In this document: positions 17,372 to 24,560 of the stretch, one piece after another
Layout of the letters: every line of letters begins with the position of its first letter
Position numbering within the stretch: position 1 is the stretch's first letter
Assembly (NCBI GenBank): GCA_943367595.1
Contig: CALRJS020000001.1
Location: 1-64,000, forward strand
DNA length: 64,000 nucleotides
Direction: 5' to 3'
Source of the DNA: MW101C3 sp943367595
GTDB taxonomy: Bacteria > Cyanobacteriota > Cyanobacteriia > PCC-6307 > Cyanobiaceae
Notes under the pieces: generated by a model
What the model was told of the DNA's origin: nothing
What the model saw: only the letters and a program-made list of their open reading frames with translations
Databases searched by the model: none
Position numbers and translations under genes: made by a program

Positions 17372-18111
17372 GCGGAGGCTGGCACTGGAGCCGCCAAGGT
17401 GGCGGCCGCACCCACACGCTGGTGTCCCAGCCAGTGCAGCAGCGCCTCAACGCCCGCACCCGTGCGGGCCGAGAGTTCGAAGACACGGGCATGGGGCGCC
17501 ACTGCGGCCAAGTGGGCCAGGGCGGCGAGCCGATCGAAGCCCACGGCCGCGGCGAGGTCGGTTTTGTTGATCACCACCGCATCGGCGGATTGGAACAGGG
17601 CCGGGTATTTGAGCGGCTTGTCTTCCCCTTCGGTCACCGAGAGCACGGCCAGCCGCAGCCGCTCGCCCAGATCGAAGGCGGTGGGGCACACCAGATTGCC
17701 CACGTTCTCGATCACCAGCAGCTCCATGTCGCCGGTGTCGAGCTGATCAAAGGCTCCCGCCACCAGCGACGCTTCCAGGTGGCACAGGTCGCCGGTCTGG
17801 ATCTGCACGGCGCGGGCGCCGGCGGCCTGCAGGCGGCGGGCGTCGTTGTCGGTGGCGAGATCGCCCACAATCACCCCCACCGGCCCGTGCCGCCACTGGT
17901 GCGCGACAGCTTCGAGCAGGGCTGTTTTGCCGGCGCCGGGGGCCGAGAGCACATTCACCACCAGCAGGCCGGCGGCCGCGAAGCGCTCGCGGTTGCGCGC
18001 GGCGTTGCTGTCGTTGCGCTCCAGCAGGTTGTGGCGCAGCAGCAGGGTTCGCGGCGCGGGGGCTGCCGCCACGCTGGCCATCGGCTGGCCGCAGGAGCAG
18101 TGGGAGCACAT
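17368..18111 (-). CDS. hypB: hydrogenase nickel-insertion GTPase HypB
   Basis: 247 residues. It hydrolyses GTP to drive nickel insertion into HoxH together with HypA. I start it at the ATG giving MCSHCSCG, the CxxCxC nickel site at the extreme N-terminus; the frame is open upstream, but that would bury this motif. GTPase motifs are SAPGAGKT (P-loop), GDLATDNDARR, QTGDLCHLEA, IENVGNLVCP and NKTD. There is no His-rich storage stretch. It is the first gene of the operon hypB-F-C-nifJ-D-E. hypA is not here but at the end of the hox operon, about 6 kb away. Confidence 0.95.
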   Translation of the reverse strand: MCSHCSCGQPMASVAAAPAPRTLLLRHNLLERNDSNAARNRERFAAAGLLVVNVLSAPGAGKTALLEAVAHQWRHGPVGVIVGDLATDNDARRLQAAGARAVQIQTGDLCHLEASLVAGAFDQLDTGDMELLVIENVGNLVCPTAFDLGERLRLAVLSVTEGEDKPLKYPALFQSADAVVINKTDLAAAVGFDRLAALAHLAAVAPHARVFELSARTGAGVEALLHWLGHQRVGAAATLAAPVPASA

Positions 18112-18380
18112 GGCGCAGCCGGCGGCGATGGTTCCAGTCTGGAGAGACGGCCGCAGCCAGGCCCACCGACGTAGCCCTTCCTCACTGTGCGCCGGCGCCA
18201 AGTGCGAGAGAAGGTGTTGCTCCATCCAGCGATGCTTCAGCACACCAGCCGGCTGGCTTCAGCTGAGTCGCTGTGTTGCTGCTCGATCAGCACACGGTTG
18301 CCGCGCAGCCGCCAGCGCCGGATGACTTCACCGCAAAAGCGCCGGGTTGCTGAACCGCAAAATGCGCCCAGTTCAGCCGT

Positions 18381-18632
18381 TCAGCGGTTCCAGCTAGCAG
18401 CTCGCAGGCTTTCCTCGAGCTTGATGGCCGGCAGAAACAAGGTGTACTCCCAGCCTTCTCCAGCCGGCCGATCCTTTTTGGCGATGAAATCCTGGCGCGG
18501 CGGGCCTTTGCCTTCTGCACCTCCATAGCGCTCGACGGCATGAAAGACCACTGCTCTGGCATAGGCATAACCGAGCAGGTAGAGGGCCAAAGCGCCCAGC
18601 AGGACGGCTGGAAGTTTTTTACGCGGCGTCAT
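18381..18632 (-). CDS. small membrane-anchored hypothetical protein
   Basis: 83 residues. The N-terminus is basic (MTPRKK) and followed by one hydrophobic segment, LPAVLLGALALYLLGYAYA, so it is an N-in anchor or uncleaved signal; the rest is soluble and charged. No family recognised. The stretch between it and hypB (18112-18380) shows no gene; an alternative frame over the same bases lacks the membrane topology. Accepted because of the clean topology and plausible codon use. Confidence 0.5.
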   Translation of the reverse strand: MTPRKKLPAVLLGALALYLLGYAYARAVVFHAVERYGGAEGKGPPRQDFIAKKDRPAGEGWEYTLFLPAIKLEESLRAASWNR

Positions 18633-18767
18633 GGCGCTGGAGAGAACATGAAAAAGCGAGACCGGGCATCGAAAATGCTGGCCTCGCAGAGGATGGGAAT
18701 GCGCGAATCATGGGCATTCAGATGGAAAGCGAGCCCAGAGATCAGGCAGGTATACGGATCAAGCCAA

Positions 18768-18818
18768 TCCAGGGATCAAGAAAGTCCAGGGATCAAGAAA
18801 GTCCAGCGATCAAGGAGG
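18768..18818. repeat. 17-nt tandem repeat, three copies
   Basis: Three direct copies of TCCAGGGATCAAGAAAG, the third with changes, lie in the gene-free interval 18633-18987. Nothing else is recognised in that interval. Confidence 0.75.
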
Positions 18819-18987
18819 CCACTGGGCCTCAGGAGCTCGTGAATCAAGGAACACCCTGAAACCCAAGACCGCATCCAGCTCACACCGGTGCCAGATGCTG
18901 ACACCCAGACCCGGATCATGAGCGCTCACTAACAACGACCGGCTGATCGTGCGGAAAGCTCAGGATGAAGCTGGAGGGTTGAGCCAT

Positions 18988-19027
18988 GAAAAACGGGACT
19001 CAACCGCCTGCATGGCTGTTGAGTCCC
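18988..19027 (-). terminator. rho-independent terminator of sbtA-sbtB
   Basis: A perfect 10-bp inverted repeat, GGGACTCAAC with GTTGAGTCCC (18995-19004 and 19018-19027), has a 13-base loop. On the minus strand it is followed by GTTTTTC. It lies about 70 bases after the sbtB stop. Confidence 0.88.
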
Positions 19028-19095
19028 AAAAGCAGTGGATCCCGCCTGCCATGGTCTTCAAGGCAGTATGGCGTCCACGGCAACTGGCTGTCGGA

Positions 19096-19410
19096 TCAGA
19101 ACTTGTGATCGCGGAGGGCTTCCACCGGGTAGATGTACGTGATGATCGAGTAGTCCGCGTAATACTTTTCTGCGATGTCGTTGGTGATCTTGTCGGCCAG
19201 CTCGCGGGTGCCGGTGAGCACCTCGATCTTCACGTTGGAGAGGGTGTGCGACACGCTTGGCTCTCCCGTGGAGCGCACGTTGCGGCTTCCTTCACCACCG
19301 GCTGCATTGACGGTGTAACCCGTGGCACCTGCAGCTTTGATGAGCTTGACGAGCTTTTTGGAGAGGATTTCCTCCCCAACGATCACCAGCTTCCAGACCT
19401 GTTGACTCAT
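19096..19410 (-). CDS. sbtB: PII-like carbon regulator SbtB
   Basis: 104 residues. A trimeric PII-like protein that binds SbtA and adenyl nucleotides and modulates bicarbonate uptake. It begins MSQQVWKLVIVGEEILSKKL and has the ferredoxin-like fold pattern with a T-loop region (AAGGEGSRNVRSTGEPS) and ITNDIAEKYYADYSIITYI. It follows sbtA by 66 bases on the same strand, as in other cyanobacteria. The C-terminus (VEALRDHKF) has no CGPxGC redox extension. Confidence 0.95.
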   Translation of the reverse strand: MSQQVWKLVIVGEEILSKKLVKLIKAAGATGYTVNAAGGEGSRNVRSTGEPSVSHTLSNVKIEVLTGTRELADKITNDIAEKYYADYSIITYIYPVEALRDHKF

Positions 19411-19476
19411 GGATTTGACCTCAAAATGGAGATGTTCTGGTTGGTGTTGATCGGGAAATGATCTTCTCCTGCGACT

Positions 19477-20484
19477 TTATCGACCCAGGAGCACCTCTGC
19501 AATTCCGATGAACAGGGGGATGCAGATGGCAATCGCCACGGGCGTGCCGATGGCGGTGGAAGCACCGATGTAGGCCGAGGGATTGGCCGAAGGAATGCCT
19601 GCGCGCAGGGTGGGAGGGCCGGAGATGTCCGAGCTGGATGCAGCGATCACCGCCAGCACAACCGCGCCACCGATGCTGAAGCCGGTGAGCTTGTGGATGA
19701 GCAGGCCGACGCCGAAGGCCAGGAAGCCATGCACGATCGGGGAGATGAAGGCGTAGATGGCAAACCACTGGGCCACCTTGCGCAGCTCATTCATGCGCTG
19801 GGCCGCTTCCATCCCCATGATGATCATCAGCACGGCCAGGAAGCCGCGGAACAGGGGGTCGAAGAAGCTCTCATAGACGGGCTCGGGCTTGGTGAGGATG
19901 CCAAGGGCCACGCCCAGCAGCAGCGACGTGACGGCCGAGCTCTGAATGCTTTCCTTGATGATCGGCCACACCTCCACTTTCTCGGCGGTGTTGCCGGTCT
20001 TCTTGGAGAGGTAGACGCTGGCCACCACGATGGCCGTCACCAGCGCCGGAATGTCCATGAAGGGATAGAGCGCCGCCGTCCAGGCCTCATAGGGGATCTT
20101 GGCGGAATCCAGTTGCGGCAACACCGCCGCCAGCGTGGAGCCGCTCACCGCGCCGAACAGGCCGCCGGTGGCCACGGCGTCAGGCACGGTGATGCCAGGC
20201 AGTTTCCCCAGGGTGTAACGAGCGATGAAGACGATCACGATGCCTAGCCCCACGGCCGCGAGCGCCGGAAGAAAAATCTCCGTGGGGTTGGAGTTCCGAA
20301 TGGCGATGCCGCCCGTGAGGCCGATCTTCATCAGCAGGAAGAAGCTGATGAACTTGTAGATCGAATCCGGAATGGCCAGCTGGCTGCCAAGTGCGGCAAC
20401 GATGATCCCGCCGATCAGGAATCCGAGGGTCGGGGACTGAACCTGCTCCAGGAAGAGCGGAAGGAAGTCAGAGAGGAATGTCAC
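19477..20484 (-). CDS. sbtA: sodium-dependent bicarbonate transporter SbtA
   Basis: 335 residues, a high-affinity Na+/HCO3- symporter of the cytoplasmic membrane. It has about ten hydrophobic segments in two inverted halves. Family stretches include GLFGAVSGSTLAAVLPQL in the first half and AASSSDISGPPTLRAGIPSA in the second, the paired half-helix Ser/Gly regions forming the substrate site. It forms an operon with sbtB. It would serve the CO2-concentrating mechanism; low-carbon induction is expected from the family, but no operator was identified upstream. Confidence 0.96.
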   Translation of the reverse strand: MTFLSDFLPLFLEQVQSPTLGFLIGGIIVAALGSQLAIPDSIYKFISFFLLMKIGLTGGIAIRNSNPTEIFLPALAAVGLGIVIVFIARYTLGKLPGITVPDAVATGGLFGAVSGSTLAAVLPQLDSAKIPYEAWTAALYPFMDIPALVTAIVVASVYLSKKTGNTAEKVEVWPIIKESIQSSAVTSLLLGVALGILTKPEPVYESFFDPLFRGFLAVLMIIMGMEAAQRMNELRKVAQWFAIYAFISPIVHGFLAFGVGLLIHKLTGFSIGGAVVLAVIAASSSDISGPPTLRAGIPSANPSAYIGASTAIGTPVAIAICIPLFIGIAEVLLGR

Positions 20485-21463
20485 GTGGCGCTTTTGGTGA
20501 TCTCAGAGAATTTGTCCGGCGGACTGTAGCAGTTGGTTCAGGGGATTGGGGCTTTGCCGAAAACCACGGTAATCACTGGGTTCTTCGCCCTCTGCGGCCA
20601 TCCGCTGGCCGGGTGGTGTGGCCCATGCCAGCCGGCGAAATTGATGGGCTGGGCACTTGCCTGGCGAACGGCCTGGGCCGTTGGCCCGTGGGGGGATCGC
20701 ACCCGATTCCTGGACACGGAGCAGGGAAACTCCGCGGCGGACGCAGGGGCTGCTGCGAACGGTGGAAATGCATCACGTTGCTACATTTGCCGGCTGGAAC
20801 TGTCCTGAGCGGGTGAGGTTCTCTGGCTTGCGACGGTCACAGCCGTTGAGGATTGGCGTTGTTGCGCTCTCTTGGCCTGCCCAGACCTTCGCTGTTGTGA
20901 GCGCTGCGTTGGGTCCGGATTTGCCGCTTTCGAGCCCTTCGCTGCCCTGAAGACTTGAGGTCCCGCGGCTGCCTCGTTGCTGCAGTCTGCTGCAGTGCGC
21001 TCTTGTGGCTGGCGTGAGTCGTAGGTGAGGGGTGGCGTGCTGCCACGGCGATGCAGGCGCCAGGCCGCCAGAATCAGGCCGGAACCTTGACGTGATCACG
21101 CTGCCGGAGAGCGCCACAAGGGAGGCAAGCAAGTGGCCACCAAGTGGCAGGAAGGAGGCAAGTGAACGGCAGCCAATGGGCGGCAAGGAGGCAAGCCAGC
21201 GTTAGCCAAGAGGCAGTAATGAGGCGGCAATGAGGCCGGCAAGTTCGAACAAGCAGGCAACAGGACGTGATCAGGGGTGCCTGCGCCCTTTCTCGATCGG
21301 TGTTGGAGATTCAGCGCGGATGCTGAGCAATCCTGGGCAATGAGCAGCGTTTCCTGCTGACATTCCGGCGATGACTGGGATTGCTTATGGCGCTGTTCGG
21401 GTTATGCCGCTATGCCTCTGAGCTGAAAACGTCTCTGCCGGGCGTTGCCGGGGAGGCTGCGTC
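20485..21463. other. about 980-base gene-free interval with repeats
   Basis: It separates sbtA from a divergent Rieske gene. No frame has a recognisable domain. From about 21110 to 21240 there are many loosely repeated GGAGGCAAG(C/T) and GGCAA words, a degenerate direct-repeat field. The sbtA promoter must lie at the left end, but I could not assign -35/-10 boxes. A non-coding RNA is possible but not shown. Confidence 0.5.
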
Positions 21464-22630
21464 TTGGCCGGCGCTATCACCCTCCTTAAAATCCCCCAGC
21501 TGCTAAGCAAGCCAGTGACAGCCTTTCTCGATCTCCAGCGGCCCTGGTTGTCGGAGCGGCTGGTGGCCTGGCCGATCCTCGCCAGCGGCGAGCTGCCGCG
21601 GGAGTCAGCGCTGAGCGTGCGGGTCTTCGCCTTGCCGGTCCTGCTGGTGCGGGGGGCTGATGGGCGGGTGTCAGCCCACATCGATGTCTGCCCCCACCGG
21701 CTCGTGTCTTTCTCCTGCGCGGGCACGCCGCCCCAGGTGAAAGGTTCGGTCGTGCGCTGCCCGTACCACTACCAGGAGTTCAACCAGGACGGCCGCTGCG
21801 TGCGCACCCTCCATGGCGAAGCCGGCTCGGCCGAGCATCTGGTGTCCCTGCCGGTGCGGGAGTGGGGGGGATTCCTCTGGTTGCCGGCGGGGCGGAGTCT
21901 GTTCGCCTCGGCCGATCCTGCCGCCTGGCAGACGCCCGAGGTGCAGGCGGCACTGCAGGCGGCACGGCTGCCGGCGGAATTCGAGCGCGAGCTGCTCGAT
22001 CCCTCACGCACCGATCCGCTGCCCCTGTTCCACTACCGCTACCCCGTGGGCCCCTGGGGCCTGGTGCTTACCAGCGGCATCGACCACACCCACGGCTTTC
22101 ACGTGCACGCGATCGCCCGCACGGTGCATCAGCTGCGGCGCTGGCTGGGCCAGGAGACCCTCAGCGGCATGCACATGGTCTGCGACGACGACGAACGCTC
22201 GGTGCTGGTCACCTACACCCAGTACCGCGACAACCTGCAGGCCTACTGGAAGGTGGGCGGCGCTCCCAACCTCTGGCTCAACAAGCTCGACGAGGGCCTG
22301 CACCTGGCAGTGCTGTTCGTGCCCGACGACAAGGGCAGCACCACCCTGCGCGGCACCCTCTACGCCGGCGGGCGCTGGCGCTCCCTGCTGGAGAACGGCC
22401 CTGCGCTCAAGGCCCTGCGCGACCTCTCCAACCACAACAACGAGGAGGATCGCCCCTTCATCGAAAGCCAGGCGGCCCTGCTGGGCGGTGGCCGCATTCC
22501 GGTGGGCAACGCCAGCGTGAACGACGCGCCGGTGTATCGCTTCTTCCGTTATCTGGAGGCGATCACGGGCACCCCGATCGCTTTCGGGGCCAAACCCCAC
22601 CCCCGCGACCTGCTGGTTCAGCGCGGCTGA
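21464..22630 (+). CDS. Rieske non-heme iron oxygenase, alpha-subunit type
   Basis: About 388 residues from a TTG; a GTG near 21512 is an alternative start. The N-terminal Rieske [2Fe-2S] domain has CPHR (about residue 76) and CPYHYQEF (about 99). The C-terminal catalytic domain has GIDHTHGFHVHA (about 205-215), the likely mononuclear-iron histidines. The arrangement resembles the pheophorbide/chlorophyllide oxygenase and Tic55 group and other cyanobacterial ring-hydroxylating proteins; the substrate is unknown. It converges on another Rieske oxygenase with a 13-base overlap of the 3' ends. Confidence 0.85.
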   Translation: MAGAITLLKIPQLLSKPVTAFLDLQRPWLSERLVAWPILASGELPRESALSVRVFALPVLLVRGADGRVSAHIDVCPHRLVSFSCAGTPPQVKGSVVRCPYHYQEFNQDGRCVRTLHGEAGSAEHLVSLPVREWGGFLWLPAGRSLFASADPAAWQTPEVQAALQAARLPAEFERELLDPSRTDPLPLFHYRYPVGPWGLVLTSGIDHTHGFHVHAIARTVHQLRRWLGQETLSGMHMVCDDDERSVLVTYTQYRDNLQAYWKVGGAPNLWLNKLDEGLHLAVLFVPDDKGSTTLRGTLYAGGRWRSLLENGPALKALRDLSNHNNEEDRPFIESQAALLGGGRIPVGNASVNDAPVYRFFRYLEAITGTPIAFGAKPHPRDLLVQRG

Positions 22631-23610
22631 AGCAGCTCGCGCAGCCGCTGGCGCATCAGGGCGATCGGCAGGTCGGCCTCGATCAGGTGTTCGCCGCTGG
22701 GCCAGGGCTCGAGGCCAGCGGCCATGGCGGTGAGGATCGCCCGGTCCTGATCGATCAGCCCCCGCTCGAAGCGCACCATGGCGGCGGCCGGCACCTGCTC
22801 CTCGCTGTCGTTGCGGAAGTAGAAGCGGCTGATCTGCGTGGCGTCGCCGCCCGTGGGCACCGCATGGAGCACGATGCGCTGGCGCAGGCCGTTCGGCCAT
22901 TCCAGCTCCAGGCTGAGGCCGAGCGGGGCGATCCAGCTCACCTGCCGTTCCACCGTCAACGTGCCGGTGTCGTTGTCGAGGGTGTCCCGCAGCACGGCGT
23001 TGTTGTGCACCTGCAGGGGGATGCGGAAGCGGAAGCCGTCGGCGGTGTCTTCGATCGGCCCCTCGATCGGATCGGGCCTGGCTGTGGTGGTCTCCAGCAG
23101 GCCGCGATGCACGAAGTAGTGATGGAAGTTGTCGAGACCGTTCTCGATCACCCGGAAGGGGGAGCAGGTCCAGCGCTCCCAGAAGCCATCGATGCGCCGC
23201 TGGGCCGGGTCGTGCTCCTCCGGGAAGCTGGGCAGCGGCAAGCGCGCCTGCGGCTCCAGGCACACCCACACCCGGCCGTAGCGGGCCTGGGCCTGATAGG
23301 TGTGCAGGCGGCAGGCCTCCGGGATCGGCCGCTCCGGTTGCTGGGGGATCGCCCGGCAGCGGCCGTCAGCGCCGAACTCCCAGCCGTGGTACGGGCACTG
23401 CAGGTTGCCGTTCGCGCCGAGGCTGCCGCCCGAAAGCCGCGCCGAGCGGTGCGGGCAGCGATCCGGCGCGGCGTGGGGCTCCCCATCGGCCCCGCGCCAG
23501 AGCACCAGCGCTTCCCCCAGCAGCTCCACCGCCACCGGAGCTTCATCCAGCTGATCAAGCGGCAGCACCGGGTACCAGAACGGACGCAGCAGGGCAGGAT
23601 CCAGCGGCAT
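22618..23610 (-). CDS. Rieske non-heme iron oxygenase, alpha-subunit type
   Basis: 330 residues from the ATG giving MPLDPALLRPFWYPV; the open frame upstream is basic and unlikely. Rieske ligands are CPHR (52-55) and CPYHGWEF (72-79). The catalytic domain has ENGLDNFHHYFVHRG (156-170), with the N-x2-D-x2-H-H-x3-H pattern of the iron site bridge. It is only distantly related to the convergent neighbour, so this is not a recent duplication. It lies downstream of hypA on the same strand, beyond a 27-nt repeat array. Substrate unknown. Confidence 0.86.
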   Translation of the reverse strand: MPLDPALLRPFWYPVLPLDQLDEAPVAVELLGEALVLWRGADGEPHAAPDRCPHRSARLSGGSLGANGNLQCPYHGWEFGADGRCRAIPQQPERPIPEACRLHTYQAQARYGRVWVCLEPQARLPLPSFPEEHDPAQRRIDGFWERWTCSPFRVIENGLDNFHHYFVHRGLLETTTARPDPIEGPIEDTADGFRFRIPLQVHNNAVLRDTLDNDTGTLTVERQVSWIAPLGLSLELEWPNGLRQRIVLHAVPTGGDATQISRFYFRNDSEEQVPAAAMVRFERGLIDQDRAILTAMAAGLEPWPSGEHLIEADLPIALMRQRLRELLQPR

Positions 23611-23694
23611 GGCGGCTCGGCTCACGGGCCTGGCAGGGGCGCTGCAGCGCGCCACGGCGCCATCCTTGCCGGCTCACCGGGATCCGACGCACCA

Positions 23695-23829
23695 GTTCTG
23701 GCGATTCCTCACGGCACCGCCGTTCGATGAATGCTCAGGACACCGTCCGTCCGATGAATCCTCCCGGCAGCCCCGGTCCGGTGACTCCTCACGACCCCGC
23801 CGGTCCAGTGCATCCTCACGACACGTCCA
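23695..23829. repeat. five 27-nt tandem repeats across the 3' end of hypA
   Basis: Five exact-period 27-nt units with core GTCCGATGAATCCTCACGAC; the last contains the hypA stop codon and its final codons, and a partial sixth continues into hypA. The period equals that of the hypD array, but the unit sequence differs. Confidence 0.88.
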
Positions 23830-24058
23830 GTCCGATCAGCTCCAGCTCCCGGCCTGCGGACCGCTCCAACTCCAGGCTGGCCCCCGCGGCGATGCCACCG
23901 GCCATCACCACCTCGAAGGCGAAACGCAGCGCGTCGGGATCCACCCCGGCCCGTTGCCCCACGCGCAGGCGCAGCCCATGAATCCGCGCGGCCCCTTCAG
24001 CCGCGGCGGCCGCCAGGGCGATCCGGTGCACCTCCTCCATCAGCGCCAGTTCATGCAT
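23816..24058 (-). CDS. hypA: HypA-like nickel chaperone lacking the zinc domain
   Basis: 80 residues against the usual 110-120. HypA delivers nickel to HoxH with HypB. The N-terminus MHELALMEEV has the nickel ligands His2 and Glu3. GLRLRVGQRAGVDPDALRFAFEVV and GGIAAGASLELE are typical. In the family a zinc finger with two CxxC motifs follows here; instead the sequence passes directly to GRELELIGLDVS, which looks like the normal last beta-strand. The protein has no cysteine at all. It starts inside hoxW (8-base overlap), so it is the last cistron of the hox operon. Identification is firm; the deletion is read directly. Confidence 0.9.
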   Translation of the reverse strand: MHELALMEEVHRIALAAAAAEGAARIHGLRLRVGQRAGVDPDALRFAFEVVMAGGIAAGASLELERSAGRELELIGLDVS

Positions 24059-24560
24059 CGCCGCACCAGCGCCGCACCGCCGCCAGGGCCTCGGGCAGCA
24101 GGGCGGCGGTGGCCGGCGTGAGGCGGCTGCCCAGCCCGCAGCGGTGCGCACGCACCAGCAACTGCCAGGCCGGGGGCGTGCGGCCATAGAGCTGGCCGGC
24201 CAGCTGCAGCAGCGCGCCGGGGCTGGCGTGATGGCTGAACGGCGGGCCCCCGGCCGCTGTTGCTGCCCCGGCCGCCGTTGACGCCCCGTCAGCCGCTAAC
24301 AGCACCAACTGCCAGCCCGGCGGCGGACAGGCCGGCGCCAGCGCGGCATCCACGAACAGCACCCGGCGGGCTTCCGCCAGCAGCGGCGCCAGCTCCGGCG
24401 TGAGCTGCCGGGTGGCCAGCACGGTGAGTTGCCGCTGGTGCCAGGCCTCCACCGCAGCGGCGATGGCCAGGCCCACGCCGTCGTCCTGCCGCAGCTCGTT
24501 GCCCCAGCCGATCAGCAGATCGCGCCGCTGCGGGTCCGGCCCGCCTGGGGCGGCGTTCAC
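24051..24560 (-). CDS. hoxW: HoxH-specific maturation endopeptidase
   Basis: 169 residues from a GTG that overlaps the hoxH stop (GTGA). It removes the C-terminal peptide of HoxH after nickel insertion. The N-terminal motif GWGNELRQDDGVGLA contains the first metal-binding acidic residue; LFVDAAL gives the second Asp region and HHASPGALLQLAGQLYG the third His region, as in HyaD/HoxW proteases. Between the last two lies an Ala/Gly/Thr-rich insert (ASTAAGAATAAGG) encoded by three 18-nt repeats at 24250-24303. Confidence 0.92.
   Translation of the reverse strand: MNAAPGGPDPQRRDLLIGWGNELRQDDGVGLAIAAAVEAWHQRQLTVLATRQLTPELAPLLAEARRVLFVDAALAPACPPPGWQLVLLAADGASTAAGAATAAGGPPFSHHASPGALLQLAGQLYGRTPPAWQLLVRAHRCGLGSRLTPATAALLPEALAAVRRWCGDA
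24250..24303. repeat. three 18-nt repeats inside hoxW
   Basis: Three adjacent 18-nt units, the first two near-identical (CCGGCCGCTGTTGCTGCC and CCGGCCGCCGTTGACGCC), the third diverged. They encode the Ala-rich loop in front of the HHASPG motif. Confidence 0.7.

Noticed and set aside
23695..23829. ACTCCTCAC within the 27-nt array, resembling the core of the small RNA Yfr1
   Set aside because: It arises from the repeat unit, lacks the flanking stems and terminator of Yfr1, and differs between copies.
23816..24187. A longer hypA start reading 43 codons further upstream
   Set aside because: It would bury the essential N-terminal Met-His-Glu nickel site and consists of shadow sequence within hoxW.
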